Part shown: positions 11,661 through 23,470 of the stretch, piece after piece | Layout: each line of letters opens with the position of its first letter | Position numbering within the stretch: position 1 is the stretch's first letter | From: Platynereis dumerilii | Taxonomy: Eukaryota; Annelida; Polychaeta; Phyllodocida; Nereididae | DNA: 64,000 bases | Assembly (NCBI GenBank): GCA_026936325.1 | Contig: JAPTHN010000001.1 | Coordinates: forward strand, 95,743,859 to 95,807,858 | Reading direction: 5' to 3' | Made by a program: the position numbers and the translations under genes | Notes under the pieces: generated by a model | What the model saw: the letters and a program-made list of their open reading frames with translations, nothing else | Told to the model about the DNA's origin: nothing | Databases searched by the model: none

Positions 11661-12405
11661 TGCTCTATAGCGCACATACACGCTTTTGGGACTCGTGGAT
11701 GTGCAAGATTTGACACATACACGCGCATGGATGTGCCACAACCCGCACGCGCCAAGGTTTAGGACTGGTGTACATGCTTTCCACCGCATGAGTGGACATG
11801 CTTTCAAGCGCATGAGTGGACATGCTTTCCAGCACACGAGTGGACATGCTTTCCAGTGCATATGGGTAATTTACAGGGGCGGATCCAGGATTTTTTGAAA
11901 GGGGGGGCGCGGATTGCAAGGGCTGTTTGTCTCGTATCTGGTAGGGGGATCAGGGTCTCATCCTGATTTTTCTTAAGTTGTTCCATTTTCTGATTTTACC
12001 AGATTTCCTGATTTTCAGCCAATCATGCTTTCTGAAAATGAGAGAGATTTAATAATTTTATACAAAGACTTTAAGAGCACCAAGGCTCAAACAATGGTAA
12101 GCATCGAGTCTATTGCTTTATGATACCCTTCCAAGACACCTCCCATGGCTACGCCACTGCTGGAGGGGCTCCTGTGTTCTGATTAAAAAGCTACACTGGA
12201 TGGCATGTCCAAGCTTGCGCTGGATGGCATGTCCACGATCGCACATACACGTGTGCCCGTCAATGCAGGTCCATGCATGCGCTGGATGACATGTCCACAG
12301 GTGATCGTGAACGCACATACACGCTTACTTATGTGCGCAATTACATGTACACGAGAGTGTATGTGCGCTCACTACCATGCGTGTATGTGTCATATTTGGA
12401 TAAAA
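11635..12405. mobile_element. palindromic element with minisatellite arms, interrupted by another insertion
   Basis: Ends TCCAAATATGACATATCCACGC (left, about 11638) and its mirror at about 12360-12400 are inverted. The arms carry tandem 22-24-bp units: GCATGAGTGGACATGCTTTCC-type on the left (11770-11865) and GCGCTGGATGGCATGTCC-type on the right (12190-12300), which are reverse complements of each other. The centre (about 11875-12160) has end-like words CAGGGGCGGATCCAGG and CCATGGCTACGCCACTG and looks like a separate short insertion, but I find no clear target duplication for it. Confidence 0.6.
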
Positions 12406-12570
12406 ATATTTATGGCGAATTGATATTGACAAAAAAAAGTTTTTTGGACCACCCTATTCTTCAGTCGCGATAACTAAATGTGTTCCTGAAATTATGGCCA
12501 GTTGGTCCGGTTATGAACGTTAATCACTCATATAGGCCTACCGGTGATGTGTATGCATGTAAAATAAATT

Positions 12571-13430
12571 CATGTTTGAATCAGAGACTGTATCTCTTTA
12601 ATGCACTATGATCCTTACTGTTTTCCATATGCTATTTCTGAATTAGCCTAATGCAGGAGATGAGAATGTATCTGCGAATGCTCAGTAATGGGCTAAATGG
12701 CATCTCCAGAGCACTGCAGTCAAAATGATATTGCAGCTTGCGGAGTCAATTAACTTAGTAAACAAATTAATGCAGCAGAGTTATCCATGCAGATGCAGGT
12801 TTTATCAATTGCATATCATACTGTCTCACCACATCTAATGTGTGATTCGGTCATTTTAGTTGAGTTGGCTCGACAAGTCTCGATAAGCAAATGGTCTAAA
12901 TGCGCAAAAACAACTTCTCCTGCATATAACATCGACTCTACCTTCTACACATAATTCACAGGAAATACACCAAAAAGTACACAAAGTATAAGGGTTAGCC
13001 TCTATTATGCAGCTTACAGCAGACCAAGACAATAAAGGCAGGGCGTGACAATTAGTCTTTCATTGAAATAGCATGCTGCTGTAGATTTTAGAAACTTCTT
13101 TTGAGAAAGCAGTCTGTTAATGGAGGGTATCATATAAGGCCTAACTATTACTCCCTAATTGCATCTCACTGTCATGCACAAGACCTGTTATCTTCAATAA
13201 TGATGTCATTATGAGTAATGTGGATAATCCAGGCACTCTCTGTGTCATGCCAAATTCTGTAGCTCTGCAACACCAACTTTTACGCGTAAGTCACACAACA
13301 ATGTTACTATCCTCCAAGCCATACCTGAGATCTTTGAGCGACACTATCAGCCTCTCAAAAGAAGGCAAACTACCCAAGTTGACATTGTAAGGATTCGGCA
13401 AAGAACTCCAAGAAGTATTATTCTGCTTTG
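12571..13430. repeat. duplicated unit, block f copy 1
   Basis: Aligns over its length with 16655-17740 and 23970-24760. Anchors are GAGCACTGCAGTCAAAATGA, CTCACTGTCATGCACAAGAC, ATGATGTCATTATGAGTAA and AAGGATTCGG. On the minus strand, about 13347-13291 reads LIVSLKDLRYGLEDSNIVV then TGA. The third copy reads LIASRADVMYGLEDGNIVV with the same stop, which hints at a shared short exon. The pyrimidine tract and AG before it are clear in the two other copies, weak here. Confidence 0.55.
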
Positions 13431-13653
13431 GAAAATGCAAAGTAGTTCTATGCTGTGATTGACAGATGATAGCTGGATCAGACACCAAATTCATTGGCTT
13501 GAAATATTGTGAAAACACCAAGGAGCTGACATTGGCTTTAACAGCAGATGACACTGGCTAGATGCAGAAGAACAAATGCATGCAGACCAGGGCATGCCCA
13601 AAATTGCATTACCACATCTGAAGCAAGAGGAACCTGAGTACTGCAATGCAGAT
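13425..13653. repeat. duplicated unit, block e copy 2 (continues after the insertion at 14882-14930)
   Basis: Matches 10.4-10.8 kb and 23.47-23.66 kb (ACATCTGAAGCAAGAGGAACC is shared with the latter). The block is split by the 1.23-kb hAT-like element and resumes at 14882 with GCATACCAATGACAGAAACA. Confidence 0.6.
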
Positions 13654-14881
13654 TAGGGTGTGTCAATTTTTAATTTTTATGCAAATTTAAAAAGCACTAG
13701 TGCCTAAAATGTGCGTTTTGACCTGGATAATCCAAATCTGTTCTCGAAATGGCGATATGACAATTCCTACCTACTTCAATTTTGGTTCAAAGTTATAATG
13801 TTTTTTTCGTTTTTGACTATTTTCGCCAATCCGCGGTTCTCTATAACTTTGTCAGTATTTGTCATACAACATTCTTATTGACATGGTTGGAAAGCTCACA
13901 AAAAGAGCTTCATTTTGCATACCAACATCAATGGTCTAGGACGATATCTTGACTCCTGCTGCTCTTTGGCCTCCATTTTTTAGAAATGAAATGTTGCAGA
14001 CAGTCTTATCCCGGGAAAAAAAGGCTTTTGAATTTTTTTTCACTGATGATTGGAGTGATGCACTTCCTCTAAGTTCCAGAATAAGCAAAAAAATATTTAA
14101 AAACATTTTGGCCAAGGAAAATCCTGCTTTATGAGCTTGGAAGTTTTAATGCTACATTTTGTCCGAAGTATTGAAACAAATCAGGGAGGTGCTGTTATAT
14201 TTCATATTTTAACTTCATAAGAATTAATAATAGGACAACATCACTGGTACCATGAGAATGCTAAGAATATTTTCTTTCATGTGGTACCACTCATGTTGCC
14301 CTGCAATAAATTCTGATGAAGATGTGACATGAAATGCAGCAGACCCCATCTCACATTTTACGAGTTTTTAACTAACTTTAACATTACAACTTCATCGCTT
14401 ATAAGCCAGGCACTCCCATGGTAAAAAATCCAAAAGTTTTTATATTTTGTCATTCTGGAACTTGGAGAAAGTGCATCACTGCAATTATCAGTGAAAAAAA
14501 ATTCAAAAGCCTTTTTTTGATGGGATTAGACTGTCTGCAACATTTTCATTTCTAAAAAATGGAGGATAAAGAGCAGTAGGAGTCAAGATATTGTCCTAGA
14601 CCATTGATGTTGGTATGCAAAATGAAGCTCTTTTTGTGAGCTTTCCAACCATGTCAATAAGAATGTTGTATGACAAATACTGACAAAGTTATAGAGAACC
14701 GCGGATTGGCGAAAATAGTCAAAAACGAAAAAAACATTAAAACTTTGAACCAAAATTGAAGTAGGTAAGAATTGTCGTATCGCCATTTCGAGAACAGATT
14801 TGGATTCTCCAGGTCAAAACGCACATTTTAGGCACTAGTGCTTTTTAAATTTGCATAAAAATTGAAAATTGACACACCCTA
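13654..14881. mobile_element. 1.23-kb foldback hAT-like element, copy 1
   Basis: Inverted termini TAGGGTGTGTCAATTTTTAA and TTGACACACCCTA, with arms of about 550-600 bp that are imperfect reverse complements. Landmarks on both arms are CCGCGGTTCTCTATAAC and CCAACATCAATGGTCTAGG. There is no transposase frame. A second copy of almost the same length (41632-42857) has an 8-bp target duplication, which supports hAT kinship. Here the flanking 8-mers do not match, so the duplication has decayed or been lost. Confidence 0.8.
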
Positions 14882-14929
14882 GGCCGCATACCAATGACAG
14901 AAACATCCACCTTGAATAAGTATTTTATG

Positions 14930-15488
14930 TTCATGGGATTATGGTTTTGATTACACGTACTTGTATATGGCTGTTTTGGTGAAATATTTTGTTCTATGGG
15001 GAAGACCACTTGAATACTAACGTCATAGGCATTAAATCCAGATCTTGAAATTAGGGCAAATGTTGCTCTTCCCCTCACAAATTTCGTGTGCGGTACGCCT
15101 ATGACTAATGTGGTTGCAGACAAACTTCAAACACTCTTCAAACCCTTTACGATATGCATATTGACCAGAAAAGGGCATGTTTACTGCAAGTAAAAACATG
15201 AAGTTGAGGAAAACACACATCGTTTTGCATAATTCCTACCGGGCCCAGCCCATAAGCACAAAATGCCAAATCGGTGAATTCCAAAATTAACCTGGCTGTC
15301 ACATCTGCCATTTCTCTGTACACAGGCTTTAAACTGCAAATGGAGAAAGTCTTGTTGCATCTCGGTCTTTGTTCATTAATTTCATTCAACTTTCGCTTAT
15401 AAATCATGTCAGTAAGTTCCTCCATCTTGATTGCACACAAATGAGTGACTGCTGTCAGTTGGCAAAGTAAAATACACTGTATAATGTA
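14930..15488. other. no gene seen
   Basis: Ordinary AT-rich sequence with overlapping short minus-strand open frames that have no repeat or splice support. Confidence 0.45.
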
Positions 15489-15904
15489 CGAGGGGTGTTC
15501 AGAAAGTTTTAGGCCTTTTTTATATGGACACTCATTTATGATCTAGAACTATGAATTTTTCAGAGGATGAAATTCAGCAGCTTTGGAATGGATTTCCAAA
15601 ATTTTTGACAACTTGTAGATTTTTAAGTCATTCTGTGGTTGCCATAGAAACTGGAAGTTCAGCTAGGTGGGGCATGTAATGCAAATACATTGGCTTTCTT
15701 GGTTTCAGTATTACCTGCCCCACCTAGCCGAACTTTCTGTTTCCATGGCAACCAGGGAATGGCTTAAAATATTCCGAATTGTCTAAAATTTTCCAAATCC
15801 ATTCCAAAACTGCTTAAATTTGTCATGTGAAAATTTCATATTTCTATGTTTAACAAAATGTACATATTAAAAAAAAGCCTCGAACTTTCTGAATGCCACT
15901 TTTG
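15489..15904. mobile_element. mariner-like palindromic MITE
   Basis: TA (15487-15488) precedes CGAGGGGTGTTCAGAAAGTT. The right end is the inverse (AACTTTCTGAATGCCACTTTTG). The arms continue as inverted repeats, including GGTTGCCATAGAAACTGG and CCATGGCAACC, and meet near 15695. The TGTTCAGAAAGTT-type terminus is characteristic of mariner-family inverted repeats. About 416 bp, no coding capacity. Confidence 0.8.
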
Positions 15905-16654
15905 ATATATCCTCATACAATGGCCAATGAGTGGCAACGACAAGGTTTGTTAGGATGCTATGTACAAGTAGACTGGAAAAATGACATCTTCAACCGCTTC
16001 ATTTCAGCTTGCTGCTGGAATCAGATCGTATATCATGGTTACTGCACTTTGCTCAATGCTGCTTTCCATATATAATATATATTATACCAGTAACTTACTC
16101 AGAAATCTGCTACGTCGTAGAGCCTTTTTCCCATTCAACTCATCATCCCAAGTCATACCATGACAAAATGGCCCATAACCATTGCTAATTCACGAATACT
16201 TAATTAACTGACCCAGTTTTGGATCAGTTTGAAATTGTTGCTTCTGTTTCACACAGTTACAAATGGAGAAATTGTGTATGTTGAAAGGTGCTATCACAGT
16301 TCCGAAAATTCCATTGAATTATGTATTTTCACAGTTCTGAAATGAAACTGTTTGAAAGTTTGCTTGTTTTACACTGTTTTTCTCAGATGCCAGTAATCCT
16401 CTAAGTGTCCATAATCGGACTAAATCTGCCTGCAAAATGCTTATGACCTAAATAAGCAGCCAATCACAGAAGAGGTTGGAAATAGCAGAAAGCCCTGTCC
16501 ATTTTAGCAGGGCTTGCGTGGGGAGGATGCATTCAACTAAAAGAATTATCATGTCACAAGGGATTATCTGTTGAAGTATTCTCACATAATTAATTTTTCC
16601 CTAGGCCTATATATAGAAACTCATAAAGGACATACATCTCACTTGATCATTAAT
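15905..16654. other. no gene seen
   Basis: AT-rich sequence with no exon, RNA gene or bounded repeat that I can support. Confidence 0.45.
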
Positions 16655-17740
16655 AGTATTTCTAAATTAGCCTCATGCGGAGGATGACAACTTTGACAAG
16701 GTATCTATAAGTGCCAGCCAGCAGTAATAGGCCTAATGGCAGATCAGGAGCACTGCAGTCAAAATGAAATTCTAGCTCACTGAAGGCAAATCACTTTGTA
16801 AACAAATTAAATGTAGCAGTTTTATCTATGCTGATGCAGGTTTTATCAAATGCATATCTTTCTCGCCATATCTAATGTACACTGTATAATTTAGTAATTT
16901 AGATGAGCAGGCTTGCCAAGACCAGATAACAGCGATTCTGTGGGGGGCACCCACTATACTAATTATATCTTCATCTCATGGAGCACATCTCAAAATACCA
17001 CCATGCCCATTTGGTCTTATTATTAGGCCTCATGACAGGATACACCCCCCACCCTATGGGGTAACTAGGGGGAGTTGGGGGGAAAGGAGGATGTTATGCG
17101 GGGAAACTGGGTGCAAGTGGGTGCAAGTGGGGTGCAAGATGGGGTAAGTTGGGGTAACCGGGGGCTAGCGGGAGGCAATTTGGGGGAAGTGGGGGGAAAG
17201 CGGGGGCTAGGGGGGGGAAGTGGGGGGTAAGTGGGGGGAAGCAGGGCAAGTGGGAGTGGGGGGGTAGGGGGGAGAAGCGGGGTGTTAGAGGGGGCAAGTG
17301 GGGGATAAGCGGGGGCAAGTGGGGGTAAGCGGGGGTTAGTGCAGGGAAGAGGGGGGAAGCAGGGGGCAAAACGGGGTAAAATGGGGGGTAGCCGATATTA
17401 CGGGAATAAAAAAAGGGAGCAGGGGGTGTATCCTGTCATGAGGCCTATTATAATACCCATTGCTCCCTAACTGCATCTCACTGTCATGCACAAGACCTGT
17501 TATCTTAAATAATGATATCATTATGAGTAATGTGGATAATCCAAACACCCTCTCTGTCATGTCAAAGTCTGTAGCACTGCAGCATCGCTTTTGAAGTCAC
17601 ACAACAAGGGTGCCATCCCCCAACCCATATAACATCTTTGTGTGATACTACTAGCTGCTCAGAGAAAAGGTAAGCTGCTCACACTTACATAAGGATTCGG
17701 AAAAAGGCTTTCTCTGACTTGCAAAAAGATGAGTTATTCT
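16655..17740. repeat. duplicated unit, block f copy 2, interrupted at 17024-17447
   Basis: Same anchors as 12571-13430. The G-rich element separates the two halves. On minus, CTTACCTTTTCTCTGAGCAG is a good 3' splice site, but the short frame behind it is shifted by a 2-bp loss relative to the other two copies. Confidence 0.55.
17024..17447. mobile_element. TIR element with a G-rich minisatellite core
   Basis: Near-perfect inverted ends of about 27 bp (TAGGCCTCATGACAGGATAC / mirror) enclose some 370 bp of diverging GGGGGYAAGYGG units with very strong strand asymmetry, G on +. The flanks show an imperfect TTATTAT/TTATAAT direct repeat. The proline-rich open frame on minus is just the translation of this tract. 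It is a non-autonomous element; the superfamily is undetermined. Confidence 0.75.
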
Positions 17741-18237
17741 GTCCTCACAACAAAAATCTACTACACATTTTGTTTATGTTCAGTTTAATGCAATTATTGA
17801 ATACTTGACATGACCATATTTCTAAACTTTTGAAATGCTCGTCTGGCACAACCATCAAGACAAAACATTCCACATGTAAGGTACACGTAATACATTTTTA
17901 AAAAGTCTCCTTGAAATGAACTGAAATATCTGAAAGATTCATTCTCAAATTTTATTGAGTGTTCATTCAGGCCGGGGTTTCATGTATGAACACATTTGTA
18001 GCATAGTGACATTATTAATGACTGAGACAGCACCATACGAGTGAGCATAACCTTTTTAAAAATTTGAAGCTTTTCCAATGGGTTTCACGAAATTCAGCGT
18101 GTGGTGACCCACTTAGTCATATTTTTTAATACAGATTGGTGACAGTTTTTTCTTCATTATATTTGGATTTCTTATACGCTTGTGCACTTTGAAGTTGCTC
18201 ACATAGAACCTTGATTTTCTGTTCTATTTCGCTATTT

Positions 18238-18450
18238 TGTTCTCCAGTCACAGGCTCATCACAGAAAAAGAATGGTGCAGTTCATTGGAATATACGTGTA
18301 TGGTAGGTAATTACTGTTCTGATACTGGTTCAAAATAACTGCCTGCATTCAGGCTATATCCCTTGTTTATAAATTGGAATGTCACTTGCAGGCTGCACAT
18401 GGTAACAAGAATAAATACAGCTTCAACATCAGCAACCACCATGAAAGAGA
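18238..18450 (-). repeat. duplicated unit, block g copy 1
   Basis: Shares ATTCATTGGAATWTA..., TTTATAAATTGGAATGTCACTTGCAG-type words with 25228-25440, 43025-43250 and 53255-53720. In those other copies, read on minus, the block carries CACTATAAATTCC, a TATA-box-like word, here changed to CGTATATTCC. It lies on the 5' side of blocks f, e, c and b on the minus strand, so it could be an old promoter or first exon. This is inference. Confidence 0.5.
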
Positions 18451-18899
18451 AGTTCTCCGTATGTATAGGCCAACTACATCTTTGAAGACGATTGAAACTA
18501 TTCTGAGTCAAAATACGTCAATATAGTGGTCCCTGTGCATCCTTGATCCACACGAGGAATCTCAAAGCGACATCACTAGTGTAGGAACGTACAGATATAG
18601 AAGATTCGCAAAGCAAGTAATTACTAATTATGTGATATAGCCAGTTTGCCTGTTGAAAACTTTTTTTTCAATTACCAATACAACATTGATCTGCAAAGAA
18701 TTCTAGTAACCTCTCCTGTAGTCAGCGCACAATCGCGAACATCCAAAATAGGCTGTAAATAAAAAATAAATAAATAAAACATGTCATCTTATGTAAATCA
18801 AAGTTATTTTAAAACATCTGCTGAACAATTAAAATGATAACAACAGATGACTACAGTAGTTTATTTTTTTAGGCAGTCAACTGGACATTTACAATCGAA

Positions 18900-18970
18900 T
18901 CAGTGGAGCTGCAACGACATCTGAACCTGTCTCAAAGACTTGTCCTACAACTAACAAGGTATTTTTAAGA
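18900..18970 (-). pseudogene. duplicated unit copy 3, block b remnant
   Basis: Minus-strand match to exon B (CTGCAACGACRTCTGAA and AACTAACAAGGTATTT on +). A 2-bp loss inside the AAGTCTTTCAGAGAC region shifts the frame, and the C-terminal codons are not kept. Confidence 0.4.
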
Positions 18971-19499
18971 TCTCAACTCAAGTATTCCTCGGTGGAGCCT
19001 AGCTGTTGCTTCTTCAAACTAATTTCATATATCATTTAATAACTCCAGATTGCCAGACACTTTAAGTCATGACCATTGCTGCAATAGGCCTATCTTTATC
19101 AAATTATCAGGTCTATTATCATCATATAAGCCCTAAACTAATTATTTTTTACTAGCTTACCTGTGTATGTTAAATAAAATGTAGGATAATAAACCTTGTA
19201 TACCCACCATAGATTACAATAGCGTATATCTGAATGGGGTCGCCTCATCCTTTATAATATGATTTGTTGCCCGTCTTTTGCCAAAAAAAAATTTAATGTT
19301 ATTATCCTCACAAACTAGCCAATAATAGCACCTAACCTCATTTTAAATTTTTTTTCCATCAGGCAGATGATTATAAAAATACATGTATAATGCCAATTGA
19401 ACTTACATTTTGTTGCATATTATTTGCTCATAGCCTCTTTGAACCCCTCCCCAGTAGTTCACCAGAAAGCCCCTGGGTCACATATTCAGTGCTCAGAGA

Positions 19500-19679
19500 T
19501 TAGAGTTTACTCCGAAGATGTCTCTTCAGAAGAACATCCACAAGTCTGGCTGAAAAGAGCTGCTCATGGCATCAGTCCATCTTATATATACTGCTGTTTG
19601 CTGTTTCTTTTACAGTCTATTTCAGTACAAAGCCTCAGTCTGGTTGGTCAAATAGACACTCCACTCCCATGTTGGGTGT
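19500..19679 (-). pseudogene. duplicated unit copy 3, block c: MGVEC start, broken
   Basis: On minus, a good 3' splice site (TTTTCTCTTTTCTGTTGCAG, ending at 19680) is followed by ACACCCAACATGGGA. The frame from this ATG (19670) stops after eleven codons. The downstream part nevertheless keeps the family frame as EQLFSARLVDVLLKRHLRSK and runs to TAA at 19502-19500. The middle is expanded and diverged relative to copies 1 and 5. Confidence 0.38.
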
Positions 19680-19849
19680 CTGCAACAGAAAAGAGAAAAT
19701 TATCAGGAGCTAATTTGAGAAGCACTGAGGAAGTCCCAGTGGCCATTTCTGTATAATTATGCAATTTTCTGTTAATCCTCTTTTGCCATGCTACACTTCC
19801 GTTAGTTCATTGCTAAATCAGGCGGTTGTCAACTGAAGAAGTCATAAAA

Positions 19850-21490
19850 GCCATGAATGATGTGACAAGTGGTTAAGGTGACTCATGTATGGTAGTTTGA
19901 TCATACAGATTTTTCTAAAATTTTGTACAGGTACTCTATGGGACCCATACATTCCAAAAATTAAAAACAAAAAAATTTCACAGACTCGTTTGGTTGCCAT
20001 GGTAACGGCATGTTTGGCCTGATGACTGCTTAAAAGTCATAAATTGAGTTTTTGGTTATGTACCACAGAATGAAGCATTACATGCATTTCTCACACAAAA
20101 ATGTCAGAAATTTCTTCCAAGGGATGTACATTTGCCACAAATGAGAAAAAAAAGGTTAGAGTAGGTCAGGGCATTTTTTTTCCATTATTAACTTTGAGGT
20201 GCAATTTGACCTACTTTTTATGGGCGATTGCTTGAATGCTTTTGCTGTCAGGAAGGGATCACTTGGCTCTACTAATAGCTGGTGAAGCAAATGTCAATCA
20301 ATTTTAATAAAGCAATTATGGCCATTTTTGTAAAAAATTAAGATGGCCTTCTTACTCCACCCATCGGGCAAGAAGCCCCCCTATTATAATCCTATGGCAA
20401 TTTTTTTTGCGAGCGCATACAGCCTAAAAGTTATTTCTTAGGGTTCTTCTTTCATTTTTAAGGCATTCTATTCACTTTTTCTGAATTTCTGAATTTTTCT
20501 GTTCATACATTTATTTTTTAATATTTTTTGCCTACGTTTCAATTTCAGCCCAAATTTTGTCTATTTTAATTAGCTATTCTATCAATATTTAAGGTAAAGT
20601 ACACATTATTCAATGGTTCCTGAAGCAGCTTCGACCCCAGTGAAGGGGGCCTCATGCCCCATATCATGTGGGGCCTCTCGCCCCAAACCCACATATTTTA
20701 ATTTGACCTCCATATTTTGAACTAAAATGCAAAAAACATGATCCAAATCATATTTATGTGATGGTCATAAAGTGAAGCAATGCAGATATCCATTATACTT
20801 TAAAAAATTTCCAAAGTTATTTCTGACAATCCCTTTCAAAGAATTAGTCAAAGTTACAAAAACCATGCATATTATTTTGTTTCTTTAATTTCTACTATGG
20901 TTTGGTGCTGTTTGCCCTGAAAATTTGTGACGTCACCTAAAACGCCTCTAGCTTCAATCCTATCAATAGATAAACGCACCAAAAATGTAAGTTTGGATAT
21001 AAGCCTGGGGGGGGCCTCTCACCTAACCTGGGCTTCTTGCCCCGACCTACTCTACAATACTTTTTTCTGTAAGAACTCAAAGGGCACCAACACACTAATT
21101 AATTGCAGATTTTGCATGCATCAATTTTGGCAGTTATCAAATTTTAGAAAAACGATCATACAGATTTTTTTAAAAATTTGCATATGATATATCATAAACA
21201 AGTTATTGTCAAACAAATGGCAAAAAATATAAAAAATTCACCGAGTCTTTTTTTTGCTGCAGTATCATTACTGTGCCAATGTCAATTTAAAGAAATAAAG
21301 ACAATTTTAGACACAGTTGACTGAAATGAACAGAGAAAATTCTTTGGATAAAGATGAGAAGCTGAAACTTTAAAGTAGCATAGAGTAGGTGTTACTGCAT
21401 TCAATAAAAAAATAATTATGCTTCTAGCAGCATTAGATCTCATTTGAATAGCAAATTACTGGCTGCCATGCTGTTGAAAAAAAGAGAGCA
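19850..21490. other. no gene; diverged repeat with two 110-bp direct copies and GC-rich hairpins
   Basis: Segments at about 19895-20010 and 21145-21255 match in the same orientation (GATCATACAGATTTTT, later AATTTCACAGACTCG / AATTCACCGAGTC). Between them are an inverted pair around GAGTAGGTC (20160 and 21040) and GGGGCCTCATGCCCC-type hairpins (20645-20685). It looks like an old composite repeat; no coding frame is supported. Confidence 0.5.
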
Positions 21491-21519
21491 GAAAATGGTA
21501 ACGTCACAACTTTTTCAGG

Positions 21520-22110
21520 GCCTGCAGCAGTTGTGACGCTATGTTGCTAGGCAACCAGGCTGCTCAGAAGTATGTGCAGTGTACTCTGAGGGCGTGAGTT
21601 CAAATCCCACCGAGGGAACTCACTTTACTCGTAGTCCGAGCCCATGGGACATTATAGTGTCATTAGCATTTTACCCGTGAAGCCCGCCTTAGCCAGGCCT
21701 TGAAGTTGGTGGGGGGGGGCTGTTTTCAGGAGAGTATTATGATTTTGATAAGATTGAAGCACCAAACCTGGCTAAGGACATTGTAGGCAGTTGTAAGAAG
21801 ATGCTTCCAAAGTTTCATGGCTGGGAAATCAGTAGTTTGGTCGGAGTAGCGTAAGGGGTCCGTGAATTAATAGCACTAGCATTACACCCGTGTAGCCAGC
21901 CTTAGCCAGGCCATGTAGTTGGGGGGGGGGGCTGTTTTCAGGAGAGCGTTATGATTTTGATAAGATTTAAGCACCAAACCTAGCTAAGGATATTGTAGGC
22001 AGTTGTAAGAAGATGCTTGCGAAGTTTCATGGCTGGGAAATCAGTAGTTTGGTTGGAGTAGCGTAAGGGGTCCGTGAATTAATAGTATGATGATGATTAC
22101 ACTCCTTATC
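21520..22110 (+). mobile_element. SINE-like element with an internal 215-bp tandem duplication
   Basis: A polymerase III B-box-like GAGTTCAAATCCC (21597-21609) lies downstream of a GC-richer head. The body contains ACCCGTGAAGCC... twice in tandem (about 21672-21886 and 21887-22100), each with a poly-G run, CTGTTTTCAGGAGAG and GTAAGGGGTCCGTGAATTAAT. The end has a short TGATGATGAT tail. This fits a tRNA-derived SINE body, but the A box is not clear. Confidence 0.5.
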
Positions 22111-22455
22111 ATAGGGGGGACTGGGAATGGGGCACTATAGGATGGTGGGGTTTTCTTGGTTCCTGGCAAGGTATATGATATGGTAGTGGCGTCATATCTT
22201 GTAATTTCACATCCTGATATTTCTATTATTTCATTGACAAATTACATTTGTGATCCCAATGATCTATCACAGGCAATCACCAGTCTAATCCTACCAAATG
22301 GCAGCTTTGTGAGCATTCACAGTAGACAACTGTTATAATCCCCACAGAGTTGTTTGATTAATCTACAAACTTGCTAATTTACAACTTTAAACTTTGATGG
22401 ACTTGCTATAAATAAAAGGCTTTGACAATTTGATTGCAAACACATGGATTATGTG

Positions 22456-22827
22456 TAGTGATGCAGACCGGACCACCTTTTAGAGGGTGGTCCGGTATTT
22501 GCAAAAGTGGTCCGGTCCTGGTCTGGTCCAGAGTGAGGTGGTCCGATTTTGTTACTGGACCGGTCCAGAGGCGGTCCAGAGGTATTTCGAAAATTATGAT
22601 AGAAATCAGGGTTTAAACATTATATATGACATAAATTTCATTTTCAGATATGACAAAATTCATTCGATACTCTTTATGACATGAAAAATCACTGGACCAG
22701 TCAGGACCGGCACTTTACCGGTCTGGTCCAGCTCTGGACTGGTTTTTTGTAGGTGGTCCGGTATTTTGGCGGTCCAGGGCTGGACCGCGGACCGGACCGG
22801 TCCAAGGCGGTCCGGTCTGCATCACTA
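22456..22827. mobile_element. hAT MITE rich in GGTCCGG, 8-bp target duplication
   Basis: Inverted ends TAGTGATGCAGACCGGACC and its mirror are flanked by a perfect 8-bp target duplication ATTATGTG (22448-22455 and 22828-22835). The subterminal regions contain at least eight GGTCCGG/CCGGACC words, probably transposase-binding repeats. No open frame. The terminus and 8-bp duplication are diagnostic of hAT. Confidence 0.92.
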
Positions 22828-22835
22828 ATTATGTG

Positions 22836-23470
22836 AAGTATATTTGTTCTGGCAGCCCATTGGCTGAGAGGCTGTGATGTCAAACTTGCATGGGTTTTCT
22901 CAGACCTAATTTTCACTCTGACACTGAGTTGAATCTGTGATGCTCAGTTTGGTGGATTCACATTGGCTAGAAGCCAGGGAATCTGACCCAGTTTAAAATG
23001 ACATCACAGCTTGTAGTTGATTTACATGTATTGCAATGCTAGAATTGAGTCATCTCTGACATCACAGCTCAACAGCTTATAAAAGAACTTGAGATTCCAC
23101 ATATATATGACGAGGACTGTAAAATCAATTTATATGTGTACTATATGCCATATCAACTTTACCTAGATTTTGTTATATGAATGACGAAATGTTCAGCACC
23201 TTTCAGTTACGAAAATTTAGAAAAATTATCATTTCATTTGTTCGCTTGAATTTTTGATATAGAAACATCTATCTAAAAAATATTTTAAACTAAAACTATC
23301 GGCAGCCTACATTCCCTGCACATTGTCTGTTTGTGATATATTAAACCATTCAATTGCTATACTATGACTTATTTAAAGAAGACATTTTATTCATTTATTT
23401 ATGTACGTAAACAACCCCGAACTACTTAAAAAATCAGAATGTAAAAATACTATAGGGAGACAACATTGCC
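22836..23470. other. no gene seen
   Basis: AT-rich sequence without supported features. Confidence 0.45.

Noticed and set aside
11875-12160. hAT MITE with CAGGGGCGGATCCAGG ends
   Set aside because: End-like words are present but the flanking 8-mers (GTAATTTA and CTGGAGGG) do not match, so not called as a separate element.
17094-17369. 91-codon proline-rich minus frame
   Set aside because: Translation of the G-rich minisatellite core of a TIR element; no other coding signal.
21597-21609. Possible tRNA gene (B-box GAGTTCAAATCCC)
   Set aside because: No cloverleaf with paired acceptor stem and no clear A box; the context is a duplicated SINE-like body.
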